Below, in pieces: positions 46,148 to 58,490 of a DNA stretch of 64,000 nucleotides. The translations under genes were made by a program, and so were the position numbers. Each line of letters opens with the position of its first letter. Position 1 is the stretch's first letter. The notes beneath the pieces were generated by a model that was not told where the DNA came from, ran no database searches, and saw only the letters and a list, made by a program, of their open reading frames with translations. Source of the DNA: Pictodentalium vernedei (taxonomy: Eukaryota > Mollusca > Scaphopoda > Dentaliida > Dentaliidae); assembly GCA_031216915.1 (NCBI GenBank), contig CM062296.1:146424340-146488339 (forward strand), given 5' to 3'.

Positions 46148-46865
46148 TAAGAAATAACTGTTGTTGTCCTTCGGTTTATGCGATATAAACCGAATGTTTT
46201 CAGCACAAGCTTCAAAACTCGCGTAGCGAGTTATGATTAAGCTTGTGCTGAAAATGTTCGGTTTATATCGCATAAACCGAAGGACAACAACAGTTATTTC
46301 TTATAATTTAATCCGGCTGTAATATTAAAATATAAAAACTGTGTGTACGTGAACGAAAAACTTTTAATTTTCGCAAAAGACAACAGTCAAACTCAGGAAA
46401 GTGTGCCACAAACAGGTCACGTCAATCATTGTCAAATTGTTTGTTGTTTTGATTTTCGATCGCAGACGACAGATATTTAGCAAGTCACGTAACAATATAA
46501 CTAAAAACATTTTTATTAAGTTCCCCCAAAATCATGTTTGGATGTATGATCTTTTATTCGTCTCCCACTTCGGTATATTTTATTAAATTCAATTGTTCCC
46601 GAGAAATTATTATATTCTCGCTGACTGGGGGCGATGAAAAATCGACCATTGATATTTGTTTACAGGCTTGTTATCCATCTATCAGTCTGCCGTCACTCCC
46701 TCACGGTGACAATTAGATTGAGTGTGCGGGGCTTCCAGAGTCTTGCGAACGTGTAGACATTCCAAATCATTACGTGCTTTGGTTTATACGATTTTGACGA
46801 CTTTCACGCTGTATGCTTTCAACCAATCAAAAGCAGAGGCGGGACAAATGATTAAAGTATTTAAA
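46148..46865 (-). repeat. Interspersed repeat R4, inverted third copy
   Basis: Reverse-oriented match to 20,030-20,732. It starts with the 156-bp palindrome (46,148-46,303) and continues through the CAGCCGGATTAAATTATAA mirror and the TCTTGCGAACGTGTAGACAT stretch to AAACCAATCAAAAGCAGAGG-type sequence. Both palindrome arms read GTTGTCC/GGACAAC where the other copies read GTTTTCC/GGAAAAC. Confidence 0.8.
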
Positions 46866-46995
46866 TTTACCCCTGTAAATTAAATCAAGATTTTGCCCAA
46901 TGATTTCTTGAGTTAAATTGAAAAAAAAGGTATCAAGTCTAGTCATGGCTGCTTTGACTAGATTTGATAAAAATATTTCAAAGAATACTCAGCGG

Positions 46996-47172
46996 GTTAA
47001 GAGTTAACCCTGCACCCAACACACACGATATCACATTTTTGTTATTGACAAGATCGTTCCAATGAGATGCCAGGTGATATGGTTTTGTCGAATTTGTTTT
47101 AAAATTTGTGAAACTATTCAGCCTGTAAGTTACGCGGGCGAATGCGACCGATTCGTTTGGTAAAAGGTTAAT
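46996..47172. mobile_element. Possible small TTAA-bounded element
   Basis: TTAACCCTGCACCCAAC at the left and TTTGGTAAAAGGTTAA at the right resemble family I termini. GATCGTTCCAATGAG lies in the middle. It is strongly decayed, without a clear palindrome. Confidence 0.45.
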
Positions 47173-47376
47173 GACTAATGCACAGGCCACACCCCAACGT
47201 AACCTACATTGTGTATGCCACCAGGGATCAATGCGAAGTTGCGTCATCGCAATCAATCATTTTGCATGTTGTTATGAGAATCAGGCTAAATTGGAACAAC
47301 TTTTGGAAATCTTTCGGATAACGCAGTATTATAAACCAACGTCACAAAACGATTCTTGCCATATATGCTTTGGAAC

Positions 47377-47627
47377 TTAACCCTTTACCCAACGTAACGG
47401 CCAAAACCGGCCAGCGCTATTCTCAAAAATCGCCAATTAATTTTCAAAATATTTTCATTTTTTGTCTCAAAAACATAGGTTATGACCCCTCGTTGGAACG
47501 AGCTCGTCGAGCTCGTTCCAACGAGGGGTCATAACCTATGTTTTTGAGACAAAAAATGAAAAAATTAGTTATTCAAGAATTTTTTTTTGCAAGTGTCGTC
47601 TGCTTTTCATGTTAGGTAAAGGGTTAA
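47377..47627 (+). mobile_element. TTAA-bounded palindromic MITE, family I, best-preserved copy
   Basis: The 251-bp block starts TTAACCCTTTACCCAACGTA and ends GTTAGGTAAAGGGTTAA, with an essentially perfect core palindrome from about 47,460 to 47,557. The arms carry GTCTCAAAAACATAGG and the matched CGTTGG/CCAACG pair. It is a good reference copy for the family. Confidence 0.95.
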
Positions 47628-48099
47628 ATACAATAATGGTATCCAAAGAAACTACCCCTTTACCCTTTGACTCTATTGTGTAGACGGTATACGGTAACGT
47701 AGAATCTGAAAAAATGCCCCATGTGCCACCTGGGATATATTCAGTGATGATGCAACTCACATGGCTAAAATACTCACGTACTTAGATTGTCTGAGCGTTT
47801 TATATGACAAATACACAACCTAAATACTTCTGCACATAATTTTGTAAAAATAAATTTGTACCTACCAGGTGCAAATTTGCACATGTATGCAAATGCTTTT
47901 ACATGGCGAGATATACAAGCCAGTGTCTATTTGCATATAAGGAAAAATATACTTATATGCAAACCATGGCATGTGAACGGGGCTTAAATAAACTGCACCA
48001 TCCAGGTAGGAATATTTTAATAGTCAGGACAAATTACGTTTACACCCCCAATCGGTCATCTTAGCGATGCCCCTGGTATTGTCCCAAAACAACTTTGCG
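47628..48099. other. Unassigned sequence
   Basis: The words TTTGCATA/ATGCAAA recur around 47,870-47,970. No gene was recognised. Confidence 0.4.
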
Positions 48100-48840
48100 A
48101 ACCATCGTATACCGTGGTGTTTGGGGAAAATATATAGAATATACCCACAGACTCGCTGAACACGGCTGCCGCAGTAGGCGTCCATACCATGGGCCATTCC
48201 TTACCCAACGTCATTGTACCGTCAGAATGGAATGGGTACGTCAGCGTGTTCGCTGGACAAAGCAGCGTTAGAGCACAGTACATTTTGGTGATGAATCACG
48301 ATTTTGTCTGATGGTAGGGCAATAGTGTATCGCCGACGAGGAGAGCGGGTTTCTGATGCTTTCTTGAGGGAATGCGACCGCTTCAGCGAGGGTAGTTTAA
48401 TGGTTTGGGCATGAATTTCCTTGCACCCTCGAACGCAGTTGATCTTCATCGATGGTAATCTGAATGGATAGCGATATCGAGACGAAATAACGCTGTTGTT
48501 GTCCCGTTGTTCAACGCTAACTTCGGATTGCAGCTATTGCAGCACGACAATGCCCGATGTCACGTGCCGCGTATCTGTCGTGACTTTCTTGAGTAACAGA
48601 GCATCGAACTTCTTCCCTGGCCCCCACTTTCGCTAGATTTGTCGCCAATCGAGCATCTTTGGGATCTATTGGACCGTCGGGTATGACTTCATCATCCTCA
48701 GACGTTAGGCGATTTACGTAATTTTCTAAGGCATGAGTGGAAAGCAATACCACATGGTGACATCCGGAGATATATCATGTCCATGCACCGTCGATGTCTT
48801 GCCATCCAAGAGGCAAACGGTGGACATACACGCTATTGAC
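48100..48840 (+). pseudogene. Tc1/mariner transposase relic, C-terminal catalytic half
   Basis: Across several frame shifts the plus strand shows LAEHGCRSRR, then FGDESRF (first catalytic aspartate region), RRRGER and SLMVWA. It continues with FIDGNLN, QHDNARCHV (second aspartate), LPWPPLSLDLSPIEHLWDLL (the DDE/D glutamate region) and IRRYIMSMHRRC, ending near ANGGHTRY. This is the standard order of a Tc1-like DDE transposase. Stops and frame changes show that it is inactive. The N-terminal DNA-binding half is missing here but a matching half occurs at 61,621-61,951. Confidence 0.85.
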
Positions 48841-49424
48841 TGCATGTGTGAACTTTTCATTTCACTCCATGTCTGAATTGCGACGTCCTGACGTGACACT
48901 GGCAACAGTAAGAACATGAAATTATGCAAATTCATACAGCTAGACTCGAAATATGAATTTATAATAATTTGTTTGGGATTAAAGTCGATAATACTAAAAA
49001 AATGCTCCTCAAAGTTTATTATACTTTCTTTTTGACTCAGTATATTATAATGCTTTGTGCGAACTCCACTGATCTCTGTATAACTGGTTTCTGAAACGCT
49101 CGTTGTCACACATAGAGAAGTGTCGTTCCCCGTCAAGATCTTGGAGTAAGGAGATTGAGGAAGTTTCTATAGATAAGCAAACATTCTCCATTGTTTCGAC
49201 CCCTCGCAATATCCGACTGTATTTTAGAGAAAATACTTTTATGTCCACAAAAAATGAATATGTTAGTGATGTGCACATTTTTTCGTGGAAATGCATGCAA
49301 ACTGAATATTTACAACATATTTTAGTTATAATAGAAGAAAACAAGTCCCGAGATTGAAAGGTAGATACAGTGTTATTAGGTTTCATGCAAAGTAAACGTC
49401 ATGACGTTGCGAGAAGCAAAAGGT
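48841..49424. other. Unassigned sequence
   Basis: Minus-strand frames of 113-136 codons lie here and overlap the transposase relic in part. They show no recognisable domain. Confidence 0.4.
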
Positions 49425-49454
49425 GTTACGCCGTGACTGTAGTCACAGCGTAAC
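49425..49454. repeat. Short inverted repeat
   Basis: GTTACGC, an inner GTGACT, and their mirrors AGTCAC and GCGTAAC form a small hairpin. Confidence 0.6.
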
Positions 49455-49621
49455 AGCTTTCATGTCATCAAACGTCATGGATTGGGAGGAGTTACCACGT
49501 TGATTGACATAACGGCATCTTCAGGGAGGTATAGATTAAGTGGCAATGCTTTATTCGCTGCCGTTCCAGTAATCCAATTTTATAAATACCAGCGGTGGAT
49601 ATCATTTGTTGGCACAATAAA

Positions 49622-49845
49622 TTAACGTAACGGCCAAAACCGGCCAGCGCTATTCTCAAAAATCGCCAATTAATTTTCACTATTTTTTAATTTTTTGTCT
49701 CAAAAACATAGGTTATGACCCCTCGTTGGAACGAGCTCGTCGGGCTCGTTCCAACGAGGGGTCATAACCTATGTTTTTGAGACAAAAAATGAAAAAAATT
49801 AGTTTTTCAAGAATTATTTTTGCAAGTGTCGTCTGCTTTTCATTT
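49622..49845 (+). mobile_element. Family I palindromic MITE, truncated at both termini
   Basis: It begins within the left terminus (ACGTAACGGCCAAAACC) and stops within the right one (GTGTCGTCTGCTTTTCAT), without TTAA edges. The core palindrome is intact, with the matched CGTTGG/CCAACG pair. Confidence 0.8.
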
Positions 49846-50580
49846 CAAGCCCCGTTCGTGAAGAGATATATGTCACGTGAAGACTTTTGATATGACCGTC
49901 GGTGCTGACGCCGAAACACTTCATATTTTCTATGTATCCGTGTATTAATGCTGTACATGTAGAAGAGATGATTCATTAAGATCTGATGCAGATTTTATCG
50001 TTTGTGCACACCAGCAGTATTTACAGATTAAGGATATAACATCTGTTCTTGGAGAACATCAAAAAGGCCATTCTTTTTCTCTCTGATCCGATTAAATTCA
50101 AAAATTGATTTTAATCGGTATGTCATTTGTGAATAAACCGTTAGGATTTAAGACAGATGGTAGACCTGAAAAAATTTAATCCCACGACTCTTAACAACCA
50201 ACGTTTTACGAATAATACATTAAAACATACTGTTCGGTGAACTAGTGCATTTCTCTGCACACAGAGACAAACGGAAGTTGATTGAAATACGTTGCTGGTA
50301 AGATCAATTTTTTGTCCAAATGATTTCTTTCTGTTCTTCCTGTGAACCGATCACAAAAAGGTAATTAAAATTCGATTTTTTTGCCATCGTGCCTTTCCTT
50401 AATTAAAATATGTGAATTTAATATCACACTACAGAATCGATCTTAGCCGAAGGTTACCGAGGCACAGGTCGATTACCGAGAACTAGGTTTAGAAACTTTA
50501 AATCCAATCTTGACGAATTTGTGGTTCTTTCTCACCCTATTTCTGATATCACGACCAAAACCGAAAGTGCATTTCACAAA
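49846..50580. other. Unassigned sequence
   Basis: No supported feature. Confidence 0.35.
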
Positions 50581-50597
50581 AAAAAAAAAAAAAAAAA

Positions 50598-51150
50598 AAT
50601 AATCGCCAACCAAATCGTAATATTTTTCTTCGATTCGTGGGCCTTCGCCACCACCATCACCCCACCACCCAAAAAAGAAACACTTTGGAAGACGATGGAA
50701 TTCAAGTTTTCCTTAAGGTTTAATGTACTCCCTGGTTATGTAGGGAATGAAGTTATCCTCAGAGAAAGCCGGGAAATTGACGATCGAAACGAAACGAATT
50801 TATTAAAATGAAAATGTTTCATTGGCAATTCGTCTCTTGAGTTCCAATGTGTTCTATGTGTCTACTGGCACATAGAACACATTGGAACTCAGGGGATGAA
50901 TGTTCAATAAAAGAAGATAATCGCCAACCAAATCGTAATATTTTTTCTTCGATTCCTAGCCTCCCCCCAACCCAAAAAAAAAAAGAAGAAACACTTGGAA
51001 TCCAAGTTTACGTTAGGGTTTAATATACTGCCTGGTTTGTAGGGAATGAAATTACCCTCAGAACCGGGTACAGGGGAATTTACGAGCGTAACAAGACGAA
51101 TTTATTGTAATGAAAATGAAAATGTTTCATTGGCAATTTGCTATCAATCG
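50598..51150 (+). repeat. About 320-bp direct repeat with a palindrome between units
   Basis: Units at about 50,598-50,835 and 50,918-51,150 share AATCGCCAACCAAATCGTAA, GGTTTAAT.TACT.CCTGGT and GAAAATGTTTCATTGGCAAT. Between them lies the palindrome GAGTTCCAATGTGTTCTATG and its mirror (50,839-50,893). A poly-A run precedes the first unit. Confidence 0.8.
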
Positions 51151-51365
51151 GACAAGTTCTTTTCCTAAGAGAAGGTGAAAAACCAAACCCGCTCCAATCT
51201 CGTCTTCATTTTCAGAATAACTGTTTGTATCACCGCTACCTGCTCCAACATCAGCCCCAGTACTTGGCTGCCTGTTTCAACAACTTACATTTCATTGTAA
51301 ATAGTGTAAATCCCTATTCATTTGTGAACCAATCTATATATCTTATAGCCGCATCTATGTATTGT

Positions 51366-51488
51366 TAGTCTGTGTGAAACACACAGACTATTGTTTTTGC
51401 ACGGTTTCTTTTTTCTTTCTTTTTTTTCTTCTTCTTCTTCTTCTTCTTCTTCTTCTTCTTCTTCTTCTTCTTCTTCTTCTTCTTCTTC
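51366..51488 (+). repeat. 25-bp palindrome followed by (CTT)n microsatellite
   Basis: TAGTCTGTGTG-AAA-CACACAGACTA (51,366-51,390) precedes about 20 CTT units (51,428-51,488). Serine- or leucine-only frames here are artefacts. Confidence 0.9.
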
Positions 51489-51629
51489 TGTCTTCTCATC
51501 ACTTTTTTGTCCGCAAGATAACTCGAAAACGAATTGCCCTATCTCGTTGATTTTTGGAATGCTGATAGACAGTCACATGTTCTTGGCCACCTATGTTTTT
51601 CAGATTCCTGGGGTATCAGGGGTGTCTGT

Positions 51630-52296
51630 AGGGGTGTTTTGAAAGTGGGTCACGCCCATATCTCAGGCGTGGTATGACCTACAGACCTGGGACCAACACC
51701 AAATGAGTCAACACTCGATGGAGGTTCAAAATATGGGTCAAGGTCACGGAGGTCATCTAGGGGTCATGGGGTGCATTTTTCAGAATTGCTGGAAATCACA
51801 TGTTTTGATCCCCTAAAGTATTCTTGACGTACACACATGCATTTTGACGTAAAAAAGTGGGCATGGCCAAAATTTTTGAAAGTGGGTCACGCCCATATCT
51901 CAGGCGTGGTATGACGTATGGACCTGGGACCAACACAAAATGAGTTGACACTTGATGGAGATTCAAAATATGGGTCAAGGTCACGGAGGCCACCTAGGGG
52001 TCATTGAGTGCATTTTTCAGAATTGCTGGAAATCACATTTTTTGACCCCTAAAGTATTCCTGACGTACACACAAGCATTTTGACGTAAAAAAGTGGGCGT
52101 GGTCAAAATTTTTGAAAGTGGATCACGCCCATATCTCAGGGATGGTATGACGTATGGACCTGGGACTAACACCAAATGAGTCGACTCTTGATGGAGATTC
52201 AAAATATGGGTCAAGGTCACGGAGATCACCTAATGGTCATTGAGTGCATTTTTCAGAATTGCTGGAAATCACATTTTTTGATCCCCTAAAGTATTC
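51630..52296 (+). repeat. 237-bp tandem array, left part (about 3 units)
   Basis: Units repeat landmarks such as GAAAGTGGGTCACGCCC, GACCTGGGACCAACACCAAA and GTGCATTTTTCAGAATTGCT (at 51,774, 52,009 and 52,247). The array stops at 52,296 at the edge of an inserted element and resumes at 54,715 in phase. Confidence 0.95.
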
Positions 52297-53247
52297 ATTA
52301 CGTGTACACTCCATATAAAAAAAATATCCCAATATCGACTGAGTGTGTTATGTATGATTATATAACAGCAGGTATTTACTCACTAATCAGTGTTGATTGG
52401 GAAAACACCTCGCAATTTACATAATAAGTTCTCTTCACTAAATCCTTTTTCTGTGCCTGAAATATTTTTTGGGGGAATTTTCTGTATTAAAAAAGTCCTT
52501 TAAATGCGAAAATCGGTCCAATAATTCATGTTTTGTGTTCTAATAAATCTTTAAAAAAAAGCGAATTTTGACGATCCCGTGATGCAGTGTGGCTCTTCCA
52601 TCTATTGGATTTACATGACATAAAATAGTCTGAACTCGCTTAATCGAGGTCATTGTTGTTGAAAAAAACATTCTGATTCTGAATCGAAATGTGATAAGCT
52701 CTAAATATCTAAAGTTTTCAACTAATGAAGTCTCGTATTTGTAGCTAATATCATTGGACTCGAGACCGCGCAAGTACTAAATTTCAGGAGATTTTAAAAA
52801 TGTTTCCCTGTGTACATTTTTATATTTGGGGATGTGATATGATTATACACAGCAAGTGTTTTGTTTCTTTTAACATTTTCTTTGGGATTAACAACAAACA
52901 AAGGATTTAATTTAACACGCCATTGAACAGAAGTAACAAATTGAGCTTAATTGTATACTGGTGTGTCATATCTTCAACACCTTTTCTAAGGCTAATTTAC
53001 ATTATCTGTCAAAGGGCCGAAGCATTTGACGCATCTATTGAAAAGAAACCCATGCTGGCTGGGGAGAATTATTATTACCAAAACACCAACATACATACGA
53101 CAGCGTCTAGCCAAAATGTTATCAGTCTACCTAGTTTCCAGCCACAAAAATAAACATACTATTTCCAAGAAAAAACGTACCAAATGCTAGGAAGATAAAC
53201 CCGGTGATCCAATAGTCTCCACCGGCCTACAGGACCAGGTGGCATTT

Positions 53248-53474
53248 GCAAGATAAATTCTTTAATAACAACTAAAAATTTGAAATTTTTTGTCTCAAAA
53301 CAGAGCTTGGGACCCCTCAATGGAACGACTCAGTATCCACTAGCTCGTTCCAATGAAGGGTCATAAGCCATGTTTTTGAAACAAAAACTTAAACATAATA
53401 AAATTTGAATGCAGATTTTTGTATAGCCTGAGTGCTGGCCAAATTCGGCCATTGGCGTTGGATGTAGGGCTATA
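53248..53474 (-). mobile_element. Decayed family I palindromic MITE
   Basis: TTTTTTGTCTCAAAACAGAG and the mirrored CCATGTTTTTGAAACAAAAA flank a degraded centre. GCTGGCCAAATTCGGCCATT resembles the family terminus. A further decayed palindrome with ATTTTGTCTCAGGGACAG follows at about 53,488-53,577. Confidence 0.65.
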
Positions 53475-53697
53475 GTGAATTTCCATATTTTGTCTCAGGG
53501 ACAGTTTACGGCCCCTCATTGGAATGCCCCCCTCCGCCGTCAATGAGGGCCACAAGCTGTAAAAAAAGGAAAATATATAAAATTTTAAGGGAGAATTTTT
53601 CCAGGCACGGCGGATCAGATTTAAAAGTGGAGAAACCATACTGTCGATCTTTGACTCATGTGAGGCGTGAATATGCCAGGTTTGGGGGGGGGGGGGC

Positions 53698-53730
53698 AGA
53701 GAGAGAGAGAGAGAGTGTGTGTGTGTGTTA
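53698..53730 (+). repeat. (GA)n then (GT)n microsatellite
   Basis: A short run of GA units passes into GT units after a 10-G tract. Confidence 0.85.
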
Positions 53731-54714
53731 TGGACGTGGGAAGCAAATATGGGCAAAATCTATGTTTAAGGGGCAAATGCCTACCCCCACGGCCCCCAGT
53801 GACGCCACCAATTTTTCATGCCTTTTTTCAGATATTGGAAGATGACAAGAAAATCCCATCGTGTGTGTCTTAGTATCAATCCACTTCCTATACTGCACTA
53901 TAAATTTGTTTACCGTAGGCCATGATTCGTCCGTCCCTTGCTTCTAAAATTTCATGATTCCGAAGACTGAACTTAATTTGAAAAATCCACCCGAGTTATG
54001 AAAATGGCCGGAAGGAGTGGATGGATTTATTGATTAATTCTGTTCCATTCTCAATTTAGTTCGTCAAAAATAATTACTGAGGTAAACGTGAAGCAGCTTA
54101 TCTGCAATGATATTAAATCAAATGCCGGGTTCGTAATGATCCCGAGTCAGAAAAACAGGGGCCACACTTCGTAAAGACAGGATGTATTGCCGAGACTGTC
54201 ACATTATTGTTCTAAAAAACATAACAACGCACAAAATACGTTTTATTTTAAAATACTTCCTCTACTTGGTAATTTTATTTAAAAATGTCTCGACGAACTG
54301 TTTCGAGGATGAAGGTGGACAAGATCATGTTCGATGGCGACAAACTTACCTTTAACTATACAGGGGGAATCCAAATGACATATCGGCAAAACATTTTATT
54401 TTAATCTGGAAACAAGTTCAATATATCGAAAAATACTGGGCGAATTGTTTAAAATCGGACATTATTCCGGGGTACAATGATCTGGAAGAGACAGATATAG
54501 TATTTTTATGTCATTATTGTATGAAATGCAGGTTTTAGAAATTCGCTGACTGAAGACAAATATTATTAATCAGGTTCAGACTCTGGAAGAAATTTCTCAT
54601 CGAGCACTAATTAATTATGTAATGCTTCTCTCCTAACCGCACTTGGGTACCCCACTTTTCTACACAAAAAGTGGGGTACTCGAAGTGCGGTTTTATATGG
54701 AGTGTACACGTAAT

Positions 54715-57700
54715 GCCTGACATACACACATGAATTTTGATGTAACAAAGGTGGGCGTAGCCAAAATCTCAGGTGTGGTATGACGTATGGACCTGGGATC
54801 AACACCAAATGAGGCAACACTTGATGAAGATTCAAAATATGGTTCAAGGTCAGGGAGGTCAACTAGGGGTCATTGAGTGCATTTTTCAGAATTGCTGAAA
54901 ATCACATTTTTTTACCCTAAAGTATTCCTGACGTACACACATGCATTTTGATGTAAAAAAGAGGGCGTGGCCAAACATTTTGAAAGTGGGTCACGCCCGT
55001 ATCTCAGGTGTGGTATGGCGTATGGACCTTGGATCAACACCAAAGGAGGCAACACTTGATGGAGATTCAAAATACGGTTCTAGGTCACGGAGGTCAACTA
55101 GGGGTCATTGAGTGCATTTTTCAGAATTGCTGGAAATCACATTTTTTGACCCCTAAAGTATTCCTGACGTACACACATGCATTTTGATGTAAAAGTGGGC
55201 GTGGCCAAATTTTTGGAAAGTGGGTCATGCACATATCTCAATAGTGGTATGATCTACGGACCTGGGACCAACATCAAATGAGTCGACCATCGATGGAGAT
55301 TCAAAATATGGGTCAAGCTCACGGAGGTCAACTAGGGGTCATTGAGTGCATTTTTCCGAATTGCTGGAAATCACATTTTTGACTCCCTAAACTATTTCTG
55401 ATGTACACACAAGCATTTTGACATAAAAAGTGGGCGTGGCCAAAGTTTTTGAAAGTGGGTCACGCCCATATCTCAGGCGTGGTATGGCGTATGGACCTGG
55501 GACCAACACCAAATGAGTCGACACTTGATAGAGATTCAAAATATGGGTCAAGGTCACAGATGTCACCTAGGGGTCATTGAGTGCATTTTTTCAGAATTGC
55601 TGTAAATCTTATTTTTTGACCCCCTAAAGTATTCCTGACGTACACACATGCATTTTGACATAAAAAAGTAGGCGTGGCCAAAAATTTGTTGAGAGAGGGT
55701 CACGCCCATACCTCAAGTGTGGTATGACCTACGGACCTGGGACCAACACCAAATGAGTGGAAACTCGATGGAGGTTCAAAATATGGGTCAAGAGCACGGA
55801 GGTCAACTAGGGGTCATTGAGTGCGTTTTTCAGAATTGCTGGAAATCCCATTTTTTGATCCTCTAAGGTATTCCTGACGTAGACACTTGCATTTTGGCAT
55901 AAAAAAGTGGGCGTGGCCAAAATTTTTGAAAGTGGGACACGCCCATATCTCAGGCATGATATGACGTACGGACCTGGGACCAACACCAAATGAGTCGACA
56001 CTTGGTGGGGACTCAAAATATGGGTCAAGGTCACTGAGGACACCTAGGGGTCATTGAGTGCATTTTTTCAGAATTGCTGGAAATCACATTTTTTGATCCC
56101 CTAAAGTATTCCTGACACATGCATTTTGACGTAAAAAAGTGGGCGTGGCCAAAATTTTTGAAAGTGGGTCACGCCCATATCTCAGGCGTGGTATTACGTA
56201 TGGATCTGGGAGCAACACCAAATGAGTCGAGACTTGATGGAGATTCAAAATATGGGTCAAGGTCACAGAGTTCATCTAGGGGTTATTGAGTGCATTTTTC
56301 AGAATTGCTGGAAATCACATTTTTTGACCCCTTAAAGTATTCCTGACGGACACACCTGCATTTTGACATAAAAAAGTGGGCATGGCCAAAAATTTTGAAA
56401 GTGGGTCACGCCCATATCTCAAGCGTGGTATGACCTACGGACCTGGGATCAACACCAAATGAGGCGACACTTGATGGAGATTCAAAATATGGGTCAAGGT
56501 CACGGAGGTCAACTAGGGTGTCATTGAGTGCATTTTTCAGAATTGCTGGTAAACCCCATTTTTTGACCCCCTAAACTATTTCTGATGTACACACATGCAT
56601 TTTGACATAAAAAGTAGGCGTGACCAAAATTTTGTTGAAAGAGGGTCACGCCCATACCTCAGGGGTGGTATGACGTATGAACCTGGGACCAACAACAAAT
56701 GAGTCGACACTTGATGGAGATTCAAAATATGGGTCATGGTCACGGAGATCACCTAGAGGTCATTGAGTGCATTTTTCAGAATTGAGGGAAATCACATTTT
56801 ATGACCCCCTAAAGTATTCCTGACGTACACACATGCATTTTTACGTAAAAAAAGTGGGCATGGCCAAAATTTTTGAAAGTGGGTCACGCCCCTATCTCAA
56901 GCGTGGTATGACCTACAGACCTGGGACCAACACCAAATGAGTCGACACTTGATGGAGGTTCAAAACATGGGTCAATGTCACAGAGGTCACCTAGGGGTCA
57001 TTGAGTGCATTTTTCAGAATTGCTGGAAATCACATTTTTGACTCCCTAAAATATTCCAGATGTACACACATGCATTTTTACGTAAAAAAAGTGGGCGTGA
57101 TCAAAATGTTTGAAAGTGGTTCACGCCCATATCTCAAGCGTGGTATGACCTACAGACCTGGGACCAACACCAAATGAGTCGATACTCGATGGAGGTTCAA
57201 AATATGGGTCAAGGAAACGGAGGTCATCTAGGGGTCATTGCGTGCATTTTTCAGAATTGCTGGAAATCCCATTTTTTGACCCCCTAAAGTATTCCTGACG
57301 TACACACTTGCATTTTGACGTAAAAAAGGAGGGTGAGGACAAAATTTTTGAAAGTGGGTCACGCCCATCTCTCAGGCATGGTATGACGTATGGATCTGGG
57401 ACCAACACCAAATGAGTTGACACTTGATGGAGATTCAAAATATGGGTCAAGATCACAGTGTTCACCTAGGAATCATTGAGTGCATTTTTCAGAATTGCTG
57501 GAAATCACATTTTTTTGACCCCTTAAAGTATTCCTTACGTACACACATGCATTTTGACGTAAAAAAGTGGGCATGGCCCAAAATTTTGAAAGTGGGTCAC
57601 GCCCATATCTCAAGCGTGGTATGACCTACGGACCTGGGATCAACACCAAATGAGTCAACACTCGATGGAGGTTCAAAATATCGGGCAAGGTCACGGAGGT

Positions 57701-58490
57701 CAACTAGGGTTTATCGAGTGCATTTTTCGGTATTGCTGGAAATCACATTTTTGACCCCCTAAAGTATTCCTGACGTACACACATGCACTTTGATGTAAAA
57801 AAAGTGGGCGTGGCCAAAACTTTTGAAAGTGGGTCACGCCCATATCTCAAGCGTGGTATGACCTACAGACCTGGGACCAACACCACATGAGTCGACAGTC
57901 GATTGAGGTTCAAAATATGGGTCCAGGTCGCGGAGGTCAGCTAGGGGTCATTGAGTGCATTTTTCATAATTGCTGGAAATCACATTTTTTTTTTGCCCCC
58001 CAAAGCATTCCTGAGATTCATACATGCATTTTTACGTGAAAAAAGTGGGCGTGGCCAAAAAATTTGAAAGTGTATCACGCTCATATCTCAAGCATGTTAT
58101 GATGAATGGACCTCCTGGGACTAACACCAAATGAGTCGACACTTGATGGAGATTCAAAATGTGGGTCACGGTCAAGGAGGTCACCTAGGGTTCATTAAGT
58201 GCATTTTTCATAATTGCTGGAAATCACATTTTTTGACCCCCCCCCCCCCCACAAAGCATTCCTGAGGTCCATACATGCATTTTTATGTTAAAAAAGTGGG
58301 CATAGCCAACATTTTTGAAAGTGGGTCATGCTCATATCTCAATCGTGGTATCATGAATGGACCTGGAACTGACACCAAATGAGTCGACACTTGATGGAAA
58401 TTCAAAATATGGGTCAAAGTCACGGAGGTCACCTAAGGGTCCGCCTGAAAGAGGTCACCAAAGTCATCAAGTGCGTATTATTCAGAAATA
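54715..58490 (+). repeat. 237-bp tandem array, main part (about 15 units)
   Basis: The landmark GTGCATTTTTCAGAATTGCT recurs, with small changes, near 54,878, 55,117, 55,350, 55,585, 55,827, 56,062, 56,291, 56,530, 56,768, 57,006, 57,243, 57,482, 57,720, 57,956 and 58,202. The mean spacing is about 237 bp. The last unit fades by about 58,490. The consensus carries four direct AGGTCA/GGGTCA half-sites with spacers of 0, 3 and 5 bases. The period is a multiple of three, so similar minus-strand frames of 60-78 codons recur, but they are not kept open through the array. Confidence 0.95.

Larger units (their letters stand above)
52297..54714. mobile_element. 2.4-kb element with inverted termini inside the tandem array
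   Basis: The left end ATTACGTGTACACTCCATAT is mirrored perfectly at the right end (54,695-54,714). Outside it, the array reads AAAGTATT(C) on the left and (G)CCTGACATACACACA on the right. Joined, these give the normal unit sequence AAAGTATTCCTGAC, so the edges are exact and any target duplication is at most 1-2 bp. Near the right end is a second palindrome (CCGCACTTGGGTACCCCAC and mirror). No transposase was recognised among its short frames. A decayed family I MITE lies inside. Confidence 0.85.

Noticed and set aside
48726..49386. Minus-strand frames of 113-136 codons
   Set aside because: They overlap the better-supported Tc1 transposase on the other strand in part and show no domain.
51391..51642. 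Serine- or leucine-rich frames
   Set aside because: They are translations of the CTT microsatellite.
51796..57465. Recurrent minus-strand frames of 60-78 codons in the tandem array
   Set aside because: The period is divisible by three, so the same frame recurs. It is closed in many units and has no splice or start conservation.
51630..58490. CRISPR array
   Set aside because: The unit is 237 bp, repeated throughout without spacers, in a eukaryotic context.
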